32,601 nucleotides of DNA from an uncultured Oscillospiraceae bacterium (GTDB lineage Bacteria > Bacillota > Clostridia > Oscillospirales > Oscillospiraceae). Positions within the stretch are counted from its first letter, which is position 1; the number at the start of each line of letters is the position of its first letter. Shown here one piece after another: positions 1 through 7,555 of this stretch. The stretch is from NCBI GenBank assembly GCA_944386985.1, contig CALXDD010000032.1, forward strand, positions 1-32,601, in the 5' to 3' direction. A program made the translations under genes and the position numbers. The notes below the pieces were generated by a model. That model made no database searches. It saw nothing but the letters and a program-made list of their open reading frames with translations, and was not told where the DNA came from.

Positions 1-37
1 GGAGGATACTTTTTTGTGCATAGCTAAAGCTTTTTGG

Positions 38-62
38 AACCACCGGCACAGCCGGTGGTTTT
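38..62 (+). terminator. Intrinsic terminator of a gene left of the window
   Basis: A perfect 10-bp stem (AACCACCGGC / GCCGGTGGTT) with loop ACA is followed by a short T-run on the plus strand. The window's first 37 bases contain no recognisable gene. They are probably the 3' tail of a transcription unit that starts outside the window. Confidence 0.7.
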
Positions 63-69
63 CGCTTAC

Positions 70-105
70 AAAAAGGAAGCCGGGGAAGCGGTGCGCTTCC
101 CCGGC
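70..105 (-). terminator. Terminator of the efp / CD1247-like unit
   Basis: Read on the minus strand, a 10-bp GC-rich stem (GCCGGGGAAG / CTTCCCCGGC, 7-nt loop) is followed by TTCCTTTTTG. It lies just after the stop of the CD1247-like gene and fits as the end of the minus-strand efp transcription unit. Confidence 0.8.
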
Positions 106-128
106 CTGTGTCGTGTCATGGAGAAAAC

Positions 129-572
129 TTACTCCTCGTCGCCGCCGCAGCCGCAACCGCCGCAGCAGCCGCCCTCCTCCAGGGAGGACAGGTCAAACTC
201 CAGCTTCTCGCCGCAGTTGGGGCACTCCACGCTACCGTCGGCCAGGATGTCCTCATCAAAATAGATGGGCTCCTCACAGTTGGGGCAGGTGGTCTCGTAG
301 ACAGGCTCGTCATCGTCCTCGTCCTCATCCTCGTCGTCTTCCTCATCGAAAGCCTCGTAGATAAAGGACTCCACATCGCTGAGATCGTCGCTGACCGCAT
401 CCAGGCCCTCTTCGATCTCATACTGCTCATCCCTGAGGTCCTGCATCTCCAGAGCCATGTCGTCCAGGATGTCCATCATCACCTTGAGGATCTTGCCCTC
501 CTTGGTGCTGTCCTCCAGACCCAGGCCCTCGGCCAGACCCTTCAGATATGCTACTTTTTCCAGAATTTCCAT
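129..572 (-). CDS. CD1247-like acidic protein with C-terminal zinc ribbon
   Basis: The protein has 147 aa. I start it at the ATG at 572 (MEILEKVAYLKGLAEGL) because AAGGAG lies just upstream; a longer in-frame reading to 686 would overlap the end of efp. Residues 1-60 resemble the N-terminal domain of clostridial CD1247-type proteins. A very acidic Glu/Asp stretch covers about 77-91. Two CPNC motifs, about 38 residues' region apart within the C-terminal half, form a likely zinc ribbon, and the protein ends in a Cys/Gly-rich tail (CCGGCGCGG). It is soluble, with no signal or membrane segment. The function of the family is unknown. It lies 70 nt downstream of efp on the same strand, an arrangement I recall from other Clostridia. 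The assignment to the family rests on motif memory only. Confidence 0.85.
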   Translation of the reverse strand: MEILEKVAYLKGLAEGLGLEDSTKEGKILKVMMDILDDMALEMQDLRDEQYEIEEGLDAVSDDLSDVESFIYEAFDEEDDEDEDEDDDEPVYETTCPNCEEPIYFDEDILADGSVECPNCGEKLEFDLSSLEEGGCCGGCGCGGDEE

Positions 573-642
573 AGCGTAACTCCTTTCTTGCGGACGCTTG
601 TCCGCCGTCAATGGCGCTGTTTCCTGCCTGTGATCCGTGTCC

Positions 643-1212
643 TCAGTTCTTGGAACGGCCCAGATACTCGCCGGTACGGGTGTCAATGGAGATCTTGTCG
701 CCGATGTTGATAAACAGGGGCACCTTGATCTCCGCGCCGGTCTCCAGAGTGGCGGGCTTGGTCACGTTGGTGGCGGTATTGCCGGCAAAGCCGGGCTCGG
801 TATCGGTGACCTCCAGGTCCACAAAGTTGGGGGCCTCCACGCCGAAGACGTTGCCCTTGTAGCTGAGGACCTTGCAGGTCATGTTCTCCTTCACAAAGCG
901 GAAGGCTTCGCCCAGGACATCCTTGCCGATGGGCAGCATGTCGTAGGTCTCCATGTCCATAAAGTAATACAGGTCACCGTCGTTGTAGCTGTACTCCATA
1001 TCCTTGCGCTCCACAAACGCCTGCTCAAACTTGGCGGTGGGGTTGAAGGAAGTCTCTGTGACAGCGCCGGTCACCACATTCTTCATCTTGGTGCGGACAA
1101 AGGCCGCGCCCTTGCCGGGCTTCACATGCTGGAACTCCACCACCTGCATGACCTTACCATCCATTTCAAAGGTGACGCCGTTGCGGAATTCACCGGCAGT
1201 AATCGTTGCCAT
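643..1212 (-). CDS. efp: Translation elongation factor P
   Basis: EF-P binds the ribosome between the P and E sites and relieves stalling at consecutive prolines. The protein has 189 aa, close to the family's usual 185-188. The N-terminal KOW-like domain carries the loop KPGKGAAF, whose Lys34 is the position modified in other bacteria; two OB-fold domains follow, ending in the typical [11 protein letters not shown]. The ATG at 1212 is preceded by AGGAGGA. It is the first gene of a short minus-strand unit with the CD1247-like gene, transcribed from a near-consensus promoter at 1251-1279. No genes for E. coli-type Lys modification (EpmA/B) are in the window. Identification is secure. Confidence 0.98.
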   Translation of the reverse strand: MATITAGEFRNGVTFEMDGKVMQVVEFQHVKPGKGAAFVRTKMKNVVTGAVTETSFNPTAKFEQAFVERKDMEYSYNDGDLYYFMDMETYDMLPIGKDVLGEAFRFVKENMTCKVLSYKGNVFGVEAPNFVDLEVTDTEPGFAGNTATNVTKPATLETGAEIKVPLFINIGDKISIDTRTGEYLGRSKN

Positions 1213-1250
1213 ATTTCATATCCTCCTATCGGAAAAATCTTCCGTTGGGT

Positions 1251-1279
1251 ATTTTACCCCATCTTGGTTGTAATTGCAA
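1251..1279 (-). promoter_or_regulatory. efp promoter
   Basis: On the minus strand, TTGCAA (1274-1279), a 17-nt spacer and TAAAAT (1251-1256) form a near-consensus sigma-A promoter. Transcription would start about 30 nt before the efp ATG. It interleaves with the plus-strand promoter of the divergent pseudouridine synthase gene. Confidence 0.75.
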
Positions 1280-1296
1280 GGGCTTTATGATAAAAT
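1268..1296 (+). promoter_or_regulatory. Promoter of the RluA-family gene
   Basis: On the plus strand, TTGTAA (1268-1273), a 17-nt spacer and TAAAAT (1291-1296) form a plausible sigma-A promoter ahead of the ATG at 1334. Its -35 overlaps the -35 region of the divergent efp promoter. Confidence 0.55.
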
Positions 1297-1333
1297 CCTG
1301 TTACCTTATCCTTACTTTTGGCAGGTTGTCGAT

Positions 1334-1990
1334 ATGATTCCCATTTTAGCGGAAAATGATTCTGTGATTCTGTGCGAAAAACCCGCCGGGGTGCTGTCCC
1401 AGCCCTCTCCCACCCAGAGGGAGAGCATGCTCTCCCTCTTGGAGAAGCAATGCCGCTGCGCCGTCTATCCCATCCACCGGCTGGACCGTGAGGTGGGCGG
1501 CGCTATGGTTTTCGCCAAAACGGCCTCCTCTGCCGCCGTCCTCTCCGCCGCCGTACAGCAGCGGACCCTGCAGAAAGAATATCTGGCCATTGTCCAGGGG
1601 CGACCAGAGGAGGCGGAGGGCATCTTCAAGGATCTCCTCTTCAAGGACAGTGCCCGGGGCAAGACCTTTGTGGTCACCCGGATGCGGAAGGGAGTGAAGG
1701 AGGCTTCCCTCTCCTACCGCCTCCTGGCAGAGCGGGAGGGGCGGTCCCTGGTATGGGTCCGGCTCCACACCGGCAGGACCCACCAGATCCGGGTCCAGTT
1801 CTCCTCCCGGGGCATGCCTCTCATAGGCGATCGGAAATACGGCGGCCTCCCCGCTTCCGGCACAGCCCTCTGGAGCTTCCGCCTCTCCTTCCCCGGCGGG
1901 AAAGGGGTTCCGCCATTCACTGTCTCCTCTCTGCCCTCTGGAGAACTCTGGCTGGCGTTTCAGGACGTATTGGCAGATCTTACCTTATAA
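1334..1990 (+). CDS. RluA-family RNA pseudouridine synthase
   Basis: The enzyme isomerises uridine to pseudouridine in rRNA or tRNA. The protein has 218 aa and is a catalytic core without an S4 domain. The motif HRLDREVGG holds the catalytic Asp51; downstream are the conserved HTGRTHQIRVQF and GDRKYGG motifs of the RluA family. I chose the ATG at 1334 (MIPILAENDSVILCEKPAG) since homologues begin at this position. A TTG-initiated extension from 1274 would overlap the promoter, so it is unlikely. The ribosome-binding site is weak (GCAGGT). The gene is monocistronic and ends at a strong hairpin. Which RNA and which site it modifies cannot be told from the sequence. Confidence 0.92.
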   Translation: MIPILAENDSVILCEKPAGVLSQPSPTQRESMLSLLEKQCRCAVYPIHRLDREVGGAMVFAKTASSAAVLSAAVQQRTLQKEYLAIVQGRPEEAEGIFKDLLFKDSARGKTFVVTRMRKGVKEASLSYRLLAEREGRSLVWVRLHTGRTHQIRVQFSSRGMPLIGDRKYGGLPASGTALWSFRLSFPGGKGVPPFTVSSLPSGELWLAFQDVLADLTL

Positions 1991-2001
1991 ATGAAGAGGC
2001 G

Positions 2002-2035
2002 AACAGCGCGGCCCGCTCCTGGGCCGCGCTGTTTT
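2002..2035 (+). terminator. Terminator between convergent units
   Basis: A 13-bp perfect stem (AACAGCGCGGCCC / GGGCCGCGCTGTT, loop GCTCCT) is followed by TTTT on the plus strand. It terminates the pseudouridine synthase gene. It also lies 18 nt after the aminopeptidase stop on the other strand and could end the long minus-strand operon, though that side has a poorer T-run. Confidence 0.85.
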
Positions 2036-2052
2036 ACTGTGAATTCCGGAGC

Positions 2053-3438
2053 TTACCGCTCGTAGATCGCCTTCATGGCCTTGTAGGTCATATAGCAGTC
2101 CAGCTTGCTGACCGTCTCAAAGGGGGCGTGCATGCTGAGCACTGCCACGCCGGCATCCAGGGTGTCAATATTCCGGTTGGCCATGAACTTGGCCACGGTG
2201 CCGCCGCCGCCGGCGTCCACCTTTCCAAGCTCCGCCATCTGCCAGAAGGCACCCGCTTCATCGAATACTCTCCGGACAAAGGCCACCACCTCGGCGCTGG
2301 CGTCGGAGGCGCCCCCCTTGCCCCGGGAGCCGGTGTATTTACAAAGGCCGATGCCATAGCCCAGCCGGGCGCTGTTGCGCTTCTCATATACATCCCCAAA
2401 GTTGGGGTCGTAAGACGCCGTCACATCGGCGCTGAGGCAGAAGGACCGCTCCAGGCAGATCTTCAGCGGCGTGCCCAGGCCCTCGCAGAGATCGTCCATA
2501 AAGGTGTCAAAGGCCGCCGTCTGCATACCGGTGACGCCGTCGGAACCGATCTCCTCCTTGTCCGCCAGCACGCACACTGCCGTCTTCTCCGGCGTCTCCT
2601 CCATGTCAAAGAGGGCCTTCAGCGCCGCGTAGGCACAGACGCGGTCGTCGTGGCCGTAGCTGCCGATCATACTCCGGTCCAGACCGATGTCAGTGGCATT
2701 CACCGCCGGCACCGCCTCCAGCTCCGCGGAGATGAAGTCCTCCTCTGTGAAGCCGTACTTCTCATAGAGAATCCGCAAAATGGCCGTCTTCACCCGCTCG
2801 GTGTCGTCCCCCTCCATAGGGCGGCTTCCCACGAGGATGTTCAGCTGCTCGCCGCCGATGCCCTCGGCCAGGGTCTTTTTGCTCTGCTCACCGCCCAGGT
2901 GGGGCAGCAGATCGTTGATCACCAGCTTGGGCTCCTCCCCCTCGCCAATGGTCACCTCGATCACCTGTCCGTCCCGAAGAGCCACCACGCCCCGCAGCTC
3001 CAGGGGAATGGTCACCCACTGGTACTTGCGGATACCGCCGTAGTAGTGGGTCTTCAGATACCCAAGCTCTGCCTCCTCATAGAGGGGGTTTGGCTTCAGA
3101 TCCAACCGGGGTGCATCGATGTGGGCGGCGGTGATCCGGGCCCCTTTCTCCATGCCCGCCGTGCCGATCACCGCCAGCATCAGCATCTTGTCCCGGTTAT
3201 TATGGTAAACTTTATCCCCGGCTTTGAGGGCCATGCCCCGCTCATAGGGCCGGAAGCCCCGGGCCTCAGCCAGACGGATGGTCTCCTTCACACAGCAGCG
3301 CTCCGTCTTGCCCGCGTCCAGAAAGGCCTTGTATCCCCGGCAGTAGTCCTCCAGAGGCCCCTCCTCCTCCTTGGGAAGACGGTCCCAGCCATTTTTCGGG
3401 CTGTAAAGCAATTTTTCTTTCCACTCCTTGATGTCCAT
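2053..3438 (-). CDS. apeA: M18-family zinc aminopeptidase
   Basis: This cytosolic aspartyl-aminopeptidase-like enzyme removes N-terminal residues using two zinc ions. The protein has 461 aa, normal for the ApeA branch. Metal ligands visible are His106 (AAHIDAPRLD), Asp264 (YGHDDR), the Glu295-Glu296 pair (KEEIGSD, with the general base), a later Asp in SADVTASYD and a C-terminal His in SMHAPFE. The insertion domain of M18 enzymes lies between about 110 and 250. It is the last gene of the long ddl-to-apeA operon and starts 3 nt after the coaE stop, so translation is likely coupled. The family call is firm; substrate preference (Asp/Glu or neutral) is not determined. Confidence 0.93.
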   Translation of the reverse strand: MDIKEWKEKLLYSPKNGWDRLPKEEEGPLEDYCRGYKAFLDAGKTERCCVKETIRLAEARGFRPYERGMALKAGDKVYHNNRDKMLMLAVIGTAGMEKGARITAAHIDAPRLDLKPNPLYEEAELGYLKTHYYGGIRKYQWVTIPLELRGVVALRDGQVIEVTIGEGEEPKLVINDLLPHLGGEQSKKTLAEGIGGEQLNILVGSRPMEGDDTERVKTAILRILYEKYGFTEEDFISAELEAVPAVNATDIGLDRSMIGSYGHDDRVCAYAALKALFDMEETPEKTAVCVLADKEEIGSDGVTGMQTAAFDTFMDDLCEGLGTPLKICLERSFCLSADVTASYDPNFGDVYEKRNSARLGYGIGLCKYTGSRGKGGASDASAEVVAFVRRVFDEAGAFWQMAELGKVDAGGGGTVAKFMANRNIDTLDAGVAVLSMHAPFETVSKLDCYMTYKAMKAIYER

Positions 3439-3441
3439 AGC

Positions 3442-4038
3442 TTATTCCTCCGTATCTAATAGAATATCCGCAAAGAATTCCCGAATGAGCGCTTCAAATT
3501 CTGCCCGGCTTCCCGCCCGGTTCTCCAGAAGGAAGCTGCAGTGCTTGCGGTAGTAGGCGTCCTTCTTCTGGGCGTCGATGCGCTTTTGAGCGTAGGACTC
3601 GTTGATGCCGTCCCGCTCCATGATCCTTCTGAGGCGGACCTGAGGCGGCGCTGTGATGGCCACCGTCACATCGCACCGGCGGCCGAGGCCGCTCTCAATG
3701 AGGTTGATGGCGTCGATCACCACGCCCCGGCCCCTGCAGGCCGCGATCCTGGCGGCCACAGCCTGGTCCATGGCAGGGTAGATGATGGCGTTGAGCCGCC
3801 TGAGCTGGCCGCTGTCTTCAAAGACTATAGTGCCCAGGGTCCGCCGGTCTAACTGTCCATCTGGCAAAAACACATTGCCAAATGTTTCCACCAGCCGGCG
3901 GCGCAGCTCGCCGTCCGTCTTCAAAAGTTCGTAATACAAAGCGTCACAGTCGATCACCATAAAGCCCATGCCCTCCAGTACCCGGAGGGCCGTGGTCTTT
4001 CCGGACCCGGTGGGGCCCGTGAGGCCGATCACCGTCAT
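3442..4038 (-). CDS. coaE: Dephospho-CoA kinase
   Basis: The enzyme carries out the last step of coenzyme A synthesis, ATP-dependent phosphorylation of the 3'-OH of dephospho-CoA. The protein has 198 aa. The P-loop GPTGSGKTT is at residues 8-16, followed by VIDCDALYYEL (CoA-binding Asp). FGNVFLPDGQLDRRTLGTIVF is the signature stretch of the family, and a lid-like helix RIDAQKKDAYYRKHC follows. The usual 'PLLFE' motif reads AINLIESGL here, a divergence I associate with clostridial copies. Its start overlaps the stop of the upstream membrane-protein gene by 4 nt (ATGA), and the aminopeptidase gene follows after 3 nt. The identification is good despite the divergent middle region. Confidence 0.92.
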   Translation of the reverse strand: MTVIGLTGPTGSGKTTALRVLEGMGFMVIDCDALYYELLKTDGELRRRLVETFGNVFLPDGQLDRRTLGTIVFEDSGQLRRLNAIIYPAMDQAVAARIAACRGRGVVIDAINLIESGLGRRCDVTVAITAPPQVRLRRIMERDGINESYAQKRIDAQKKDAYYRKHCSFLLENRAGSRAEFEALIREFFADILLDTEE

Positions 4039-4745
4039 ACCGCCGCCTCCTCTCTCTCAGCTGTCGTCCGGCGCATCAGCTGCCACAAAAGCCGCCCGGC
4101 ACAGATCAGATTCAGCACCGGGACAAAGCCCAGCAGCAGATAGGCAATCCATTTCCACACCCGTTTTTTCATCCACAGCAGCGCCCGGATCTCCCCGTGG
4201 ATCAGAAAGCTGGCCTGGGCAATCCACATGGCGCCGAGGCACATGCCTGCCAGCAGCAAAAGCGGGTCAATCACAATGGCCGCCGGAACCACATGAAATA
4301 CCAGGTGCATAACGGGCCACAGCACCATCATTACCGGCGGGTAGAGGGGCGCCGTCCAGAGGGGGCCGTCTACCATATCCTGAAGCATCACCGCCGCGGC
4401 GATATACATCCCGCCTAAAGTCCCCTGGACCAGAAGGCCCAGAATCATCCCTCCGGTGAGGAGCCTGCGGCCCGTCTTCTCCCCGCTTTTCAGGAAGGGG
4501 CGCACATGGGAGACTCCCAGCACATAGACGCTCAAAAAACCGATGGGTGCAAGCAGCAGACTGCCGGGCGGCGTACCACCCCCCAGCAGACGCACTGTCA
4601 GGCACAGCCCCGACCAGCAGAAGCCAATAGGAAACAGCACCCCTGTCACAGCGATCCAGACGGGGTGGTCCAGCCGCAGCTTTCCCAGCCCATCCAGTAC
4701 GATCAGCAGCACTACGACAATGATGGCCAGCAGCTCCGGCAGCAT
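4035..4745 (-). CDS. Polytopic membrane protein of unknown function
   Basis: I do not recognise the family. The protein has 236 aa. I start it at the ATG at 4745 (MLPELLAIIVVV), preceded by AAAGGAGGA, rather than at an in-frame codon 30 nt upstream that would overlap the sua5 stop. About seven hydrophobic stretches are visible, at roughly residues 3-20, 30-50, 63-80, 95-118, 132-155, 158-180 and 203-222. The tail is basic then acidic (LMRRTTAEREEAAV), so the protein is an integral membrane protein without a cleavable signal. It lies between sua5 (13-nt gap) and coaE (4-nt overlap) in the operon. No catalytic motif is evident. Confidence 0.8.
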   Translation of the reverse strand: MLPELLAIIVVVLLIVLDGLGKLRLDHPVWIAVTGVLFPIGFCWSGLCLTVRLLGGGTPPGSLLLAPIGFLSVYVLGVSHVRPFLKSGEKTGRRLLTGGMILGLLVQGTLGGMYIAAAVMLQDMVDGPLWTAPLYPPVMMVLWPVMHLVFHVVPAAIVIDPLLLLAGMCLGAMWIAQASFLIHGEIRALLWMKKRVWKWIAYLLLGFVPVLNLICAGRLLWQLMRRTTAEREEAAV

Positions 4746-4758
4746 ACCCTCTCCTCCT

Positions 4759-5772
4759 TTATACCTCCACCACATGGAACCCCGCCGCCTTTTTCAGGCG
4801 GTTGGCCACAGCAAGGCCCAGGCCCGCCTCGTCGGGACACTGGGCGTAGATCTCCGTCACATCGGTGGCGTCGAAGGCCCGGAGTGCGTCAAATACCCGG
4901 CGGGCCTGCTCCCCCTTGTCTCCGGCGGGGCCGATCCTCTCCACCACGCAGTCCTCGGTGAAGAGATCCGCGTACTCGTCAAAGCAGATGACCCCCATTC
5001 CCCTGCCCTGCCGACGGATGTATCGGGCGGACCGGGTGGGATCGCCGGTGACCACCGTCACCGGGGCTTTGGGGGCGTAATGGCGGTACTTCATGCCGGG
5101 GGCCTTGGGCTTCTCCCCGGCCCCCAGTGGCCGGATCACCGCCTTGTCCACGGCCACCTCCCCCAGCACCTCCCGGAGGGACTCCAGGGGCAGCCCGCCG
5201 GGCCGCAGCAGCCGGGGCGGGCGGCAGGTCAGATCAATGATGGTGCTCTCCACCCCCACGCCGCAGGGCCCCCCGTCCAGAATAGCATCGATTTTCCCGT
5301 CCATATCCTCCCACATGTGCTGGGCACAGGTGGGGCTGGGGCGGCCGGAGGTGTTGCCGGAGGGGGCGGCAATGGGCACGTCCGCCTCCCGGATCACCTC
5401 CAAAGTCAGGGGGTGGTTGGGGCAGCGGACCCCCACGGTGTTCAGCCCCCCGGTGGTGACGTTGGGCACAATCTCCCGCCGCTGGAGGATCATGGTGAGA
5501 GGCCCCGGCCAGAACCGCTCCGCCAGGGCGTAAGCCGCGGCGGGGATGTTCCGGCAGTAGCGGCTGAGCCAGGAGGCGTCGGGCACATGGAGGATGAGGG
5601 GGTTGTCCTGGGGACGGCCCTTGGCCTCGAAGATATGCCGCACCGCTTCACTGTTTAATCCATTGGCCCCCAGACCGTACACTGTCTCCGTAGGGATGCC
5701 CACAAGGCCTCCCGCCCGGAGGATGGCGGCGGCCTCGCCGATCTCCTTTTCCGTCAGATACTTTGTTTTCAT
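4759..5772 (-). CDS. sua5: L-threonylcarbamoyladenylate synthase (long Sua5 form)
   Basis: It makes threonylcarbamoyl-AMP from Thr, bicarbonate and ATP, the first step of t6A37 synthesis in ANN-decoding tRNAs. The protein has 337 aa. The YrdC/TsaC domain covers about 10-205, with PTETVYGLGAN, KGRPQDNPLILHV and APSGNTSGRPSPT as substrate and nucleotide motifs. A linker follows (PGMKYRHYAPKAPV), then the extra Sua5 domain to the C-terminus; this distinguishes it from short TsaC (also called YwlC in Bacillus). The start at 5772 lies 1 nt after, or overlaps, the stop of the small membrane ORF upstream, depending on which frame that ORF uses. The partners TsaB/D/E are not in the window. Confidence 0.95.
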   Translation of the reverse strand: MKTKYLTEKEIGEAAAILRAGGLVGIPTETVYGLGANGLNSEAVRHIFEAKGRPQDNPLILHVPDASWLSRYCRNIPAAAYALAERFWPGPLTMILQRREIVPNVTTGGLNTVGVRCPNHPLTLEVIREADVPIAAPSGNTSGRPSPTCAQHMWEDMDGKIDAILDGGPCGVGVESTIIDLTCRPPRLLRPGGLPLESLREVLGEVAVDKAVIRPLGAGEKPKAPGMKYRHYAPKAPVTVVTGDPTRSARYIRRQGRGMGVICFDEYADLFTEDCVVERIGPAGDKGEQARRVFDALRAFDATDVTEIYAQCPDEAGLGLAVANRLKKAAGFHVVEV

Positions 5773-5933
5773 TTTATCGTCTTCTTTGTTTGTTTCTTTT
5801 TCTTATGCAAGTAACGACCAAGGCCAGAAGCAGCAGGAACACAGACAGCAGGCCCAGGGCAAACAACCCCGCCGGCCGCTATGGTTCCGGCCCAAGCGAG
5901 AGCGCAGAGCAGAGCCCTTCCCCACCACCTCAC
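5769..5933 (-). CDS. Small membrane ORF between prfA and sua5, apparent frameshift
   Basis: Right after the prfA stop there is TAAAGGAG and, 7 nt later, GTG (5933). This frame (54 codons) begins MRWWGRALLCALAWAGTIAA and is GC-rich at third positions, but after a GGGG run (5867-5870) it turns proline/cysteine-rich with low GC at third positions. From there the +1 frame gives a much better continuation: GLFALGLLSVFLLLLALVV followed by a basic tail RKRNKQRRR and TAA at 5774-5776. That frame has a TAG upstream, so it cannot be the whole gene. Joined, the two give a 52-aa two-helix membrane protein. As written, the intact frame ends in an ATGA overlap with sua5. Either the GGGG run carries an indel (mutation or assembly error) or the first frame is real. 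Confidence 0.5.
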   Translation of the reverse strand: MRWWGRALLCALAWAGTIAAGGVVCPGPAVCVPAASGLGRYLHKKKKQTKKTIK

Positions 5934-5945
5934 GGCCTTTCTCCT

Positions 5946-7013
5946 TTACTCTTCGCCGCTCTGGAGCCGCTCCGCCTGGTCGGCGGTGACCAGGGCGTCG
6001 ATGAGAGGGTCCAAGCTGCCGTTCATGATCTGGTCGATGTTGAAATTTTTGTTGTCCCCGGTGAGCCGGTGGTCCGTCACCCGGTTCTGGGGGAAGTTGT
6101 AGGTGCGGATGCGCTCACTGCGGTCGCCGCTGCCCACCTGGCTCTTTCGCTGGGCGGCAATGGCGGCATTCTGTTTGGCCTGCTCTGCCTCGTAAAGCTT
6201 GGACCGCAGAATTTTCATGGCCCGGTCCTTGTTTTTATACTGGCTTCGCTCGTCCTGGCACTCCACCACCACCCCGGTGGGCAGGTGGGTGATGCGGATG
6301 GCGCTCTCCGTCTTGTTTACATGCTGGCCGCCGGCGCCGGAGGAACGGAAGGTGTCGATCTGCAGGTCCTTGGGGTCGATGGTGAACTCCACCTCCTCCG
6401 CCTCCGGCAGCACCGCCACCGTGGCCGCGGAGGTCTGAATGCGTCCGCTGCTCTCAGTCACCGGCACCCGCTGGACCCGGTGGGTCCCGCTCTCAAACTT
6501 CAGCCGGGACCAGGCGCCCTCGCCTTCCACCACGAAGCTGATCTCCTTGATGCCTCCCAGCTCCGTTTCGTTGGCATTCACCACCTCTAACTTCCAGCCC
6601 TTGCTCTCGGTGTACATGCTGTACATCCGGAAGAGGTCGGCAGCAAAGAGCATGGCCTCCTCGCCGCCTACGCCGCCCCGGATTTCCATGATGACGTTCT
6701 TGTCGTCGTTGGGATCCCGGGGCAGCAGCAGCACCTTCAGCTCCTCCTGAAGCCGCTCCAGCTCCGCCTTGGCGGTCTGGATCTCCTCCTGGGCCATCTC
6801 CTTCATCTCCGGGTCTCCCAACAGCTCCTTGGCCGCCTCCAGATCCGACTCCGTCCGGACGTAGGCCCGGTAGGCCGCTACCACCGGCTCCAGCTCCTTC
6901 TGCTCCCGGCTCAGCTTTTTCAAAAGGGCGGCGTCGGCATACACCGCCGGGTCCGCCAGCTGATCCTGGATCTCCTGAAACCGCTTTTCAATGCCCTTCA
7001 GCTTTTCCAGCAT
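5946..7013 (-). CDS. prfA: Peptide chain release factor 1
   Basis: RF1 recognises UAA and UAG in the ribosomal A site and triggers hydrolysis of the peptidyl-tRNA. The protein has 355 aa, a normal length. An N-terminal helical domain covers about 1-100. The codon-reading PxT motif is at 184-186 (PVT, in RVQRVPVTESSGR), and the universal GGQ is at 228-230 (GAGGQHVNKTESAIR). The start lies 6 nt after the flavodoxin stop within the long operon. In many Firmicutes the RF-modifying methylase gene prmC follows prfA directly; here that place is taken by the small membrane ORF and sua5, and prmC is not in the window. Confidence 0.98.
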   Translation of the reverse strand: MLEKLKGIEKRFQEIQDQLADPAVYADAALLKKLSREQKELEPVVAAYRAYVRTESDLEAAKELLGDPEMKEMAQEEIQTAKAELERLQEELKVLLLPRDPNDDKNVIMEIRGGVGGEEAMLFAADLFRMYSMYTESKGWKLEVVNANETELGGIKEISFVVEGEGAWSRLKFESGTHRVQRVPVTESSGRIQTSAATVAVLPEAEEVEFTIDPKDLQIDTFRSSGAGGQHVNKTESAIRITHLPTGVVVECQDERSQYKNKDRAMKILRSKLYEAEQAKQNAAIAAQRKSQVGSGDRSERIRTYNFPQNRVTDHRLTGDNKNFNIDQIMNGSLDPLIDALVTADQAERLQSGEE

Positions 7014-7019
7014 ACCTCT

Positions 7020-7511
7020 TTACTCCTTCTCCAGGATGCGCCGCACTTCCTTGACAAACTCCGCGCGCCAGAAGGGCTCCCCCACGTCGCCGCCCTTAAG
7101 GGAGACGGCGCACAGGTGGGGCTGGACAGTATACAGATCCATCTGCTCATAGACCTGCTCCTGCTTGTTCTTCTCATCCTGACGGGTGATGACATAGGCT
7201 ACCTTCCGGCAGTCCTTTCCATATTTTTTCAAAAACTCCCGAATGATACTGCTGCAGCGGCCCGCCCACACGGGAGTACCTACGATCACCAGGTCGTAAT
7301 CCTTCACCGGCCTGGGGGTGGTGAAGGGCTCCAGATACCGGGTGCTCTTACGCACCGCATCAAAGCCGGAGCGGAGGAATCCCCCCAGTCCTTTCCGGTC
7401 CACCCCGTCGGTGATCTCCACCAGGTCCGCCTCCAGCTCCTTGGCCACCGCTTCCATGGTGGTTCGGGTCTTTCCTGTGCGGCTGTAATACACGCATAAA
7501 ATGTCAGCCAT
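7020..7511 (-). CDS. Flavodoxin family protein
   Basis: This is an FMN-binding electron carrier or quinone/iron reductase-like domain. The protein has 163 aa, starting at the ATG at 7511 (MADILCVYYSRTGKT), preceded by GAGGAGA; the longer in-frame reading runs back into ydcF. The phosphate-binding loop is S10-T15 (SRTGKT). VGTPVWAGRCSSIIREFL is the second flavin-contacting loop. This is the Flavodoxin_4/5-like type rather than a classical short-chain flavodoxin. It lies between the ydcF-like gene (44-nt gap) and prfA (6-nt gap), so it is co-transcribed with housekeeping genes. The redox partner is not evident. Confidence 0.88.
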   Translation of the reverse strand: MADILCVYYSRTGKTRTTMEAVAKELEADLVEITDGVDRKGLGGFLRSGFDAVRKSTRYLEPFTTPRPVKDYDLVIVGTPVWAGRCSSIIREFLKKYGKDCRKVAYVITRQDEKNKQEQVYEQMDLYTVQPHLCAVSLKGGDVGEPFWRAEFVKEVRRILEKE

Positions 7512-7555
7512 TGCTGCATCTCCTCTCTTGTCTGAAATGTACGCCTCTCTGCTTC

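Noticed and set aside
1753-3459. Long plus-strand open frame (568 codons) opposite the M18 aminopeptidase
   Set aside because: Antisense shadow caused by high GC; the minus strand encodes a complete recognisable enzyme and this frame lacks motifs and a ribosome-binding site.
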